A stretch of DNA of 43,308 bases from Gyrodactylus bullatarudis (Eukaryota; Platyhelminthes; Monogenea; Gyrodactylidea; Gyrodactylidae). This document shows positions 41,805-43,308 of this stretch, in pieces; within the stretch, counting starts at the first letter, position 1, and every line of letters begins with the position of its first letter. The stretch covers positions 1-43,308 of the forward strand of contig SSNU01000149.1 in the NCBI GenBank assembly GCA_012064415.1. Reading direction: 5' to 3'. The translations under genes and the position numbers were made by a program. The notes under the pieces are model-generated. The model saw nothing but the letters and a program-made list of their open reading frames with translations, made no database searches and was not told where the DNA came from.

Positions 41805-42767
41805 ATTCATCATTGTCAGTATAAAAAAAGAATTTTTCAATTAGAGAAATATATATTTCGCCAGGTCTTATCAATCTCTAATCCTGGTTCAATTAAATGA
41901 TTATAAATATTAGTTCAATGAAATTTATTTTAATGAAATTGTAAAATTCTTGAAACACTTCCAATTTATGAAAAACCAAAAAACTTCTCTATTATTAGAT
42001 GTAGAAAAGAAAAATTAAAAATCAATTCGGCCAAGGCAACTGCAAATCATGTAAATGGTTCTTTTGGATGCATAAGTTAGGATCTTCGTTCATGATTAGA
42101 AACTTCTCTCGGATTTTGAGGTCTGTAAGTTTGTCGTTTGGGCTTAAACTTGTAAATGAAAATTATAATGATATACAATTGAAGGTTGTATTCAAAACCA
42201 CAAGTCTATTCAAATTCCAGCTTAAAGATAAACTAGAACCATCTGAGCAATCAAATCTCATCTACAGTTTCCAAGCTACATGCGGAGCCAAATACATAGG
42301 AAGAACCCAAAGACGTCTAGCTGTTAGGATAAAAGAACACCTCAACAGAAAGAATTCCTCAATTAAAAAGCACCTAGAGCAATGTGGTTGTGAAGCAAGT
42401 GAAGAAAATTTCAAAATTTTATTCAAATGCCCAAACGACAAACTTATAGACCTCAAAATCCGGGAGAAGTTTCTAATCATGAACGAAGATCCTAACTTAT
42501 GCATCCAAAAGAACCATTTACATGATTTGCAGTTGCCTTGGCCGAATTGATTTTTAATTTTTCTTTTCTACATCTAATAATAGAGAAGTTTTTTGGTTTT
42601 TCATAAATTGGAAGTGTTTCAAGAATTTTACAATTTCATTAAAATAAATTTCATTGAACTAATATTTATAATCATTTAATTGAACCAGGATTAGAGATTG
42701 ATAAGACCTGGCGAAATATATATTTCTCTAATTGAAAAATTCTTTTTTTATACTGACAATGATGAAT
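41805..42767. repeat. Inverted repeat with 338-bp arms around a GIY-YIG core
   Basis: 41805-42142 and 42430-42767 are reverse complements with only a few differences (for example CTCTCGG against CTCCCGG, and CTGTAAG against CTATAAG). The arms contain the end of the PLE protein and its 3' flank; the 287-bp spacer holds the GIY-YIG catalytic core. Because of the arms, both strands encode the same MHKLGSSFMIRNF peptide, which is an artefact of reading the arm backwards. Confidence 0.9.
42150..42550 (+). CDS. PLE GIY-YIG endonuclease domain (second PLE family)
   Basis: The frame reads through a linker (YNDIQLKVVFKTTSLF) into the GIY-YIG module: SNLIYSFQATCGAKYIGRTQ gives the Y...F..CGAKYIGRT signature, followed by RRLAVRIKEHL with the conserved Arg and His. 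The C-terminal lobe ends FLIMNEDPNLCIQKNH and LQLPWPN. GIY-YIG nucleases of PLEs nick the target site for reverse transcription. Residues upstream of about 42143 come from the inverted arm and are not genuine. The 3' end (LPWPN) and flank differ from the copies ending LPWPM, so it may be a distinct PLE subfamily. No RT is attached in frame. Confidence 0.75.
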
Positions 42768-42774
42768 TAGGAAG

Positions 42775-43190
42775 CCATCTACAAGATCTAGTGATCATCT
42801 GAATAACGACACTGCAGTGACTAGGCACATCAAACAAGAGTTTTTCTATTTTATACAAAAATCCATGATGACAGCATAGATGTATGGGTTAAAGAGAAAT
42901 TCTTTATTAATCTAAACAAACCTAATCTATGTGTTCAATAGAACTATTCATATAACCTTCAACTCCCCTGGCCTATGTGAGTTTTTTCACTTTTCTCTCC
43001 ACTATTAGAGAGTTTTGGTGTTTTTTCAGCTTACATTTTATTCTAATTTTCTTCAACTCTTACTATTTCTTTCATTATTTGTAAATTATTAACTTGAATG
43101 AATTTTTTAACTTTTATCATTTTTAAAGAAATACCACTGATGATGCTTTGAGAAATGTACATATGGTTTTAATATACAGTAAATTCTCTA
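42775..43190 (+). repeat. Right PLE long direct repeat (pseudo-LTR)
   Basis: 42775-42970 encodes decayed C-terminal PLE codons (CAGTGACTAGGCACATCAAA, then TTTTATACAAAAATCCATGA). 42970-43180 is the 3' UTR ending in the same hammerhead-like block as 37304. It matches 36985-37345 in the same orientation with scattered substitutions and small gaps. Confidence 0.8.
43131..43169 (+). ncRNA. Hammerhead-ribozyme-like motif in the right PLE repeat
   Basis: The order is the same as in the left repeat: ATACCA, CTGATGA, eight bases (TGCTTTGA), GAAA, TGTACA, TA, TGGTTT. All core bases and the A-U-A cleavage triplet are kept while flanking positions vary. Helix I has one mismatch (U-U). Helix II again lacks good pairing. 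Confidence 0.45.
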
Positions 43191-43308
43191 ACAATTGTAT
43201 ATAGAAAAGACCAACTCAATAAAAAATAATCGACCCTCTACTATAAAGTAGTCGTAGTAAAATTCGAATTAAAGAATCCCAGCCTCTACTTTATATCATA
43301 ATTTTTCC

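Noticed and set aside
42262..42504. Minus-strand 80-codon ORF over the GIY-YIG region
   Set aside because: It is a mirror reading of the inverted arm and the antisense of the nuclease core; the shared MHKLGSSFMIRNF peptide arises from the inverted repeat.
1..43308. CRISPR array, prokaryotic operon or viral genome
   Set aside because: No regularly spaced short repeats and no viral gene set; spliced metazoan genes show this is animal nuclear DNA.

Overview
The window is nuclear DNA of an invertebrate animal. It is AT-rich, and its genes are compact and split by canonical GT-AG introns that are often only 30-63 nt long. Metazoan genes are recognisable: TBCK, EMSY, ATXN10, MCM3AP/GANP, DHPS and mitochondrial MRPS28. 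Several neighbouring genes lie less than 150 bp apart. The mobile DNA is of metazoan type: Penelope-like elements (PLEs) with a GIY-YIG domain, LINE fragments and many foldback elements. I cannot name the lineage from sequence alone. The tiny introns recall groups such as flatworms, orthonectids or appendicularians, but that is only an impression. All gene names are from remembered family motifs, with no database search.

Layout: 1-1681 is repeat debris (a foldback-element end, a chimeric PLE piece, a possible hAT remnant). 1682-5339 holds three genes: TBCK (minus, 3' end beyond the window or lost), a CS-domain protein transcribed divergently from it, and a 71-aa Cys-rich protein. 5340-8319 has no gene. 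8320-14111 (minus) holds an ATXN10 C-terminal half flanked by two blocks of an uncertain gene, possibly codanin-1, with a PLE fragment and a foldback element inside the ATXN10 intron. 14652-17320 is EMSY (minus), divergent from MRPS28. MRPS28 and DHPS run in tandem 104 bp apart, and DHPS converges on the nine-exon MCM3AP gene (19337-23769).

From about 24 kb onward the window is mostly mobile DNA. A nest of three elements lies at 24888-27266: an 18-bp terminal-inverted-repeat element flanked by TA, containing a LINE, containing a foldback element with its own small ORF. A foldback with two 373-bp arms lies at 28344-30297. A rearranged PLE array fills 36985-43190, with two decayed reverse transcriptase copies, an inverted GIY-YIG repeat with 338-bp arms, and flanking direct repeats that both carry a hammerhead-ribozyme-like motif. 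One apparently genuine but unrecognised gene sits inside this zone at 34831-35799: three consecutive exons of about 86 codons each, all in the same intron phase, which looks like a tandemly duplicated domain.

Functionally the recognised genes are housekeeping (translation factor hypusination, mitochondrial ribosome, mRNA export, chromatin and transcription, Rab/mTOR signalling) and do not form one pathway. Their close spacing, and splice acceptors placed just ahead of start codons, hint at polycistronic transcription with trans-splicing. The best candidates for something undescribed are the three-exon repeat gene, the hammerhead-like motif in the PLE repeats, the ORF carried by the foldback element, and the 30-33 nt introns.
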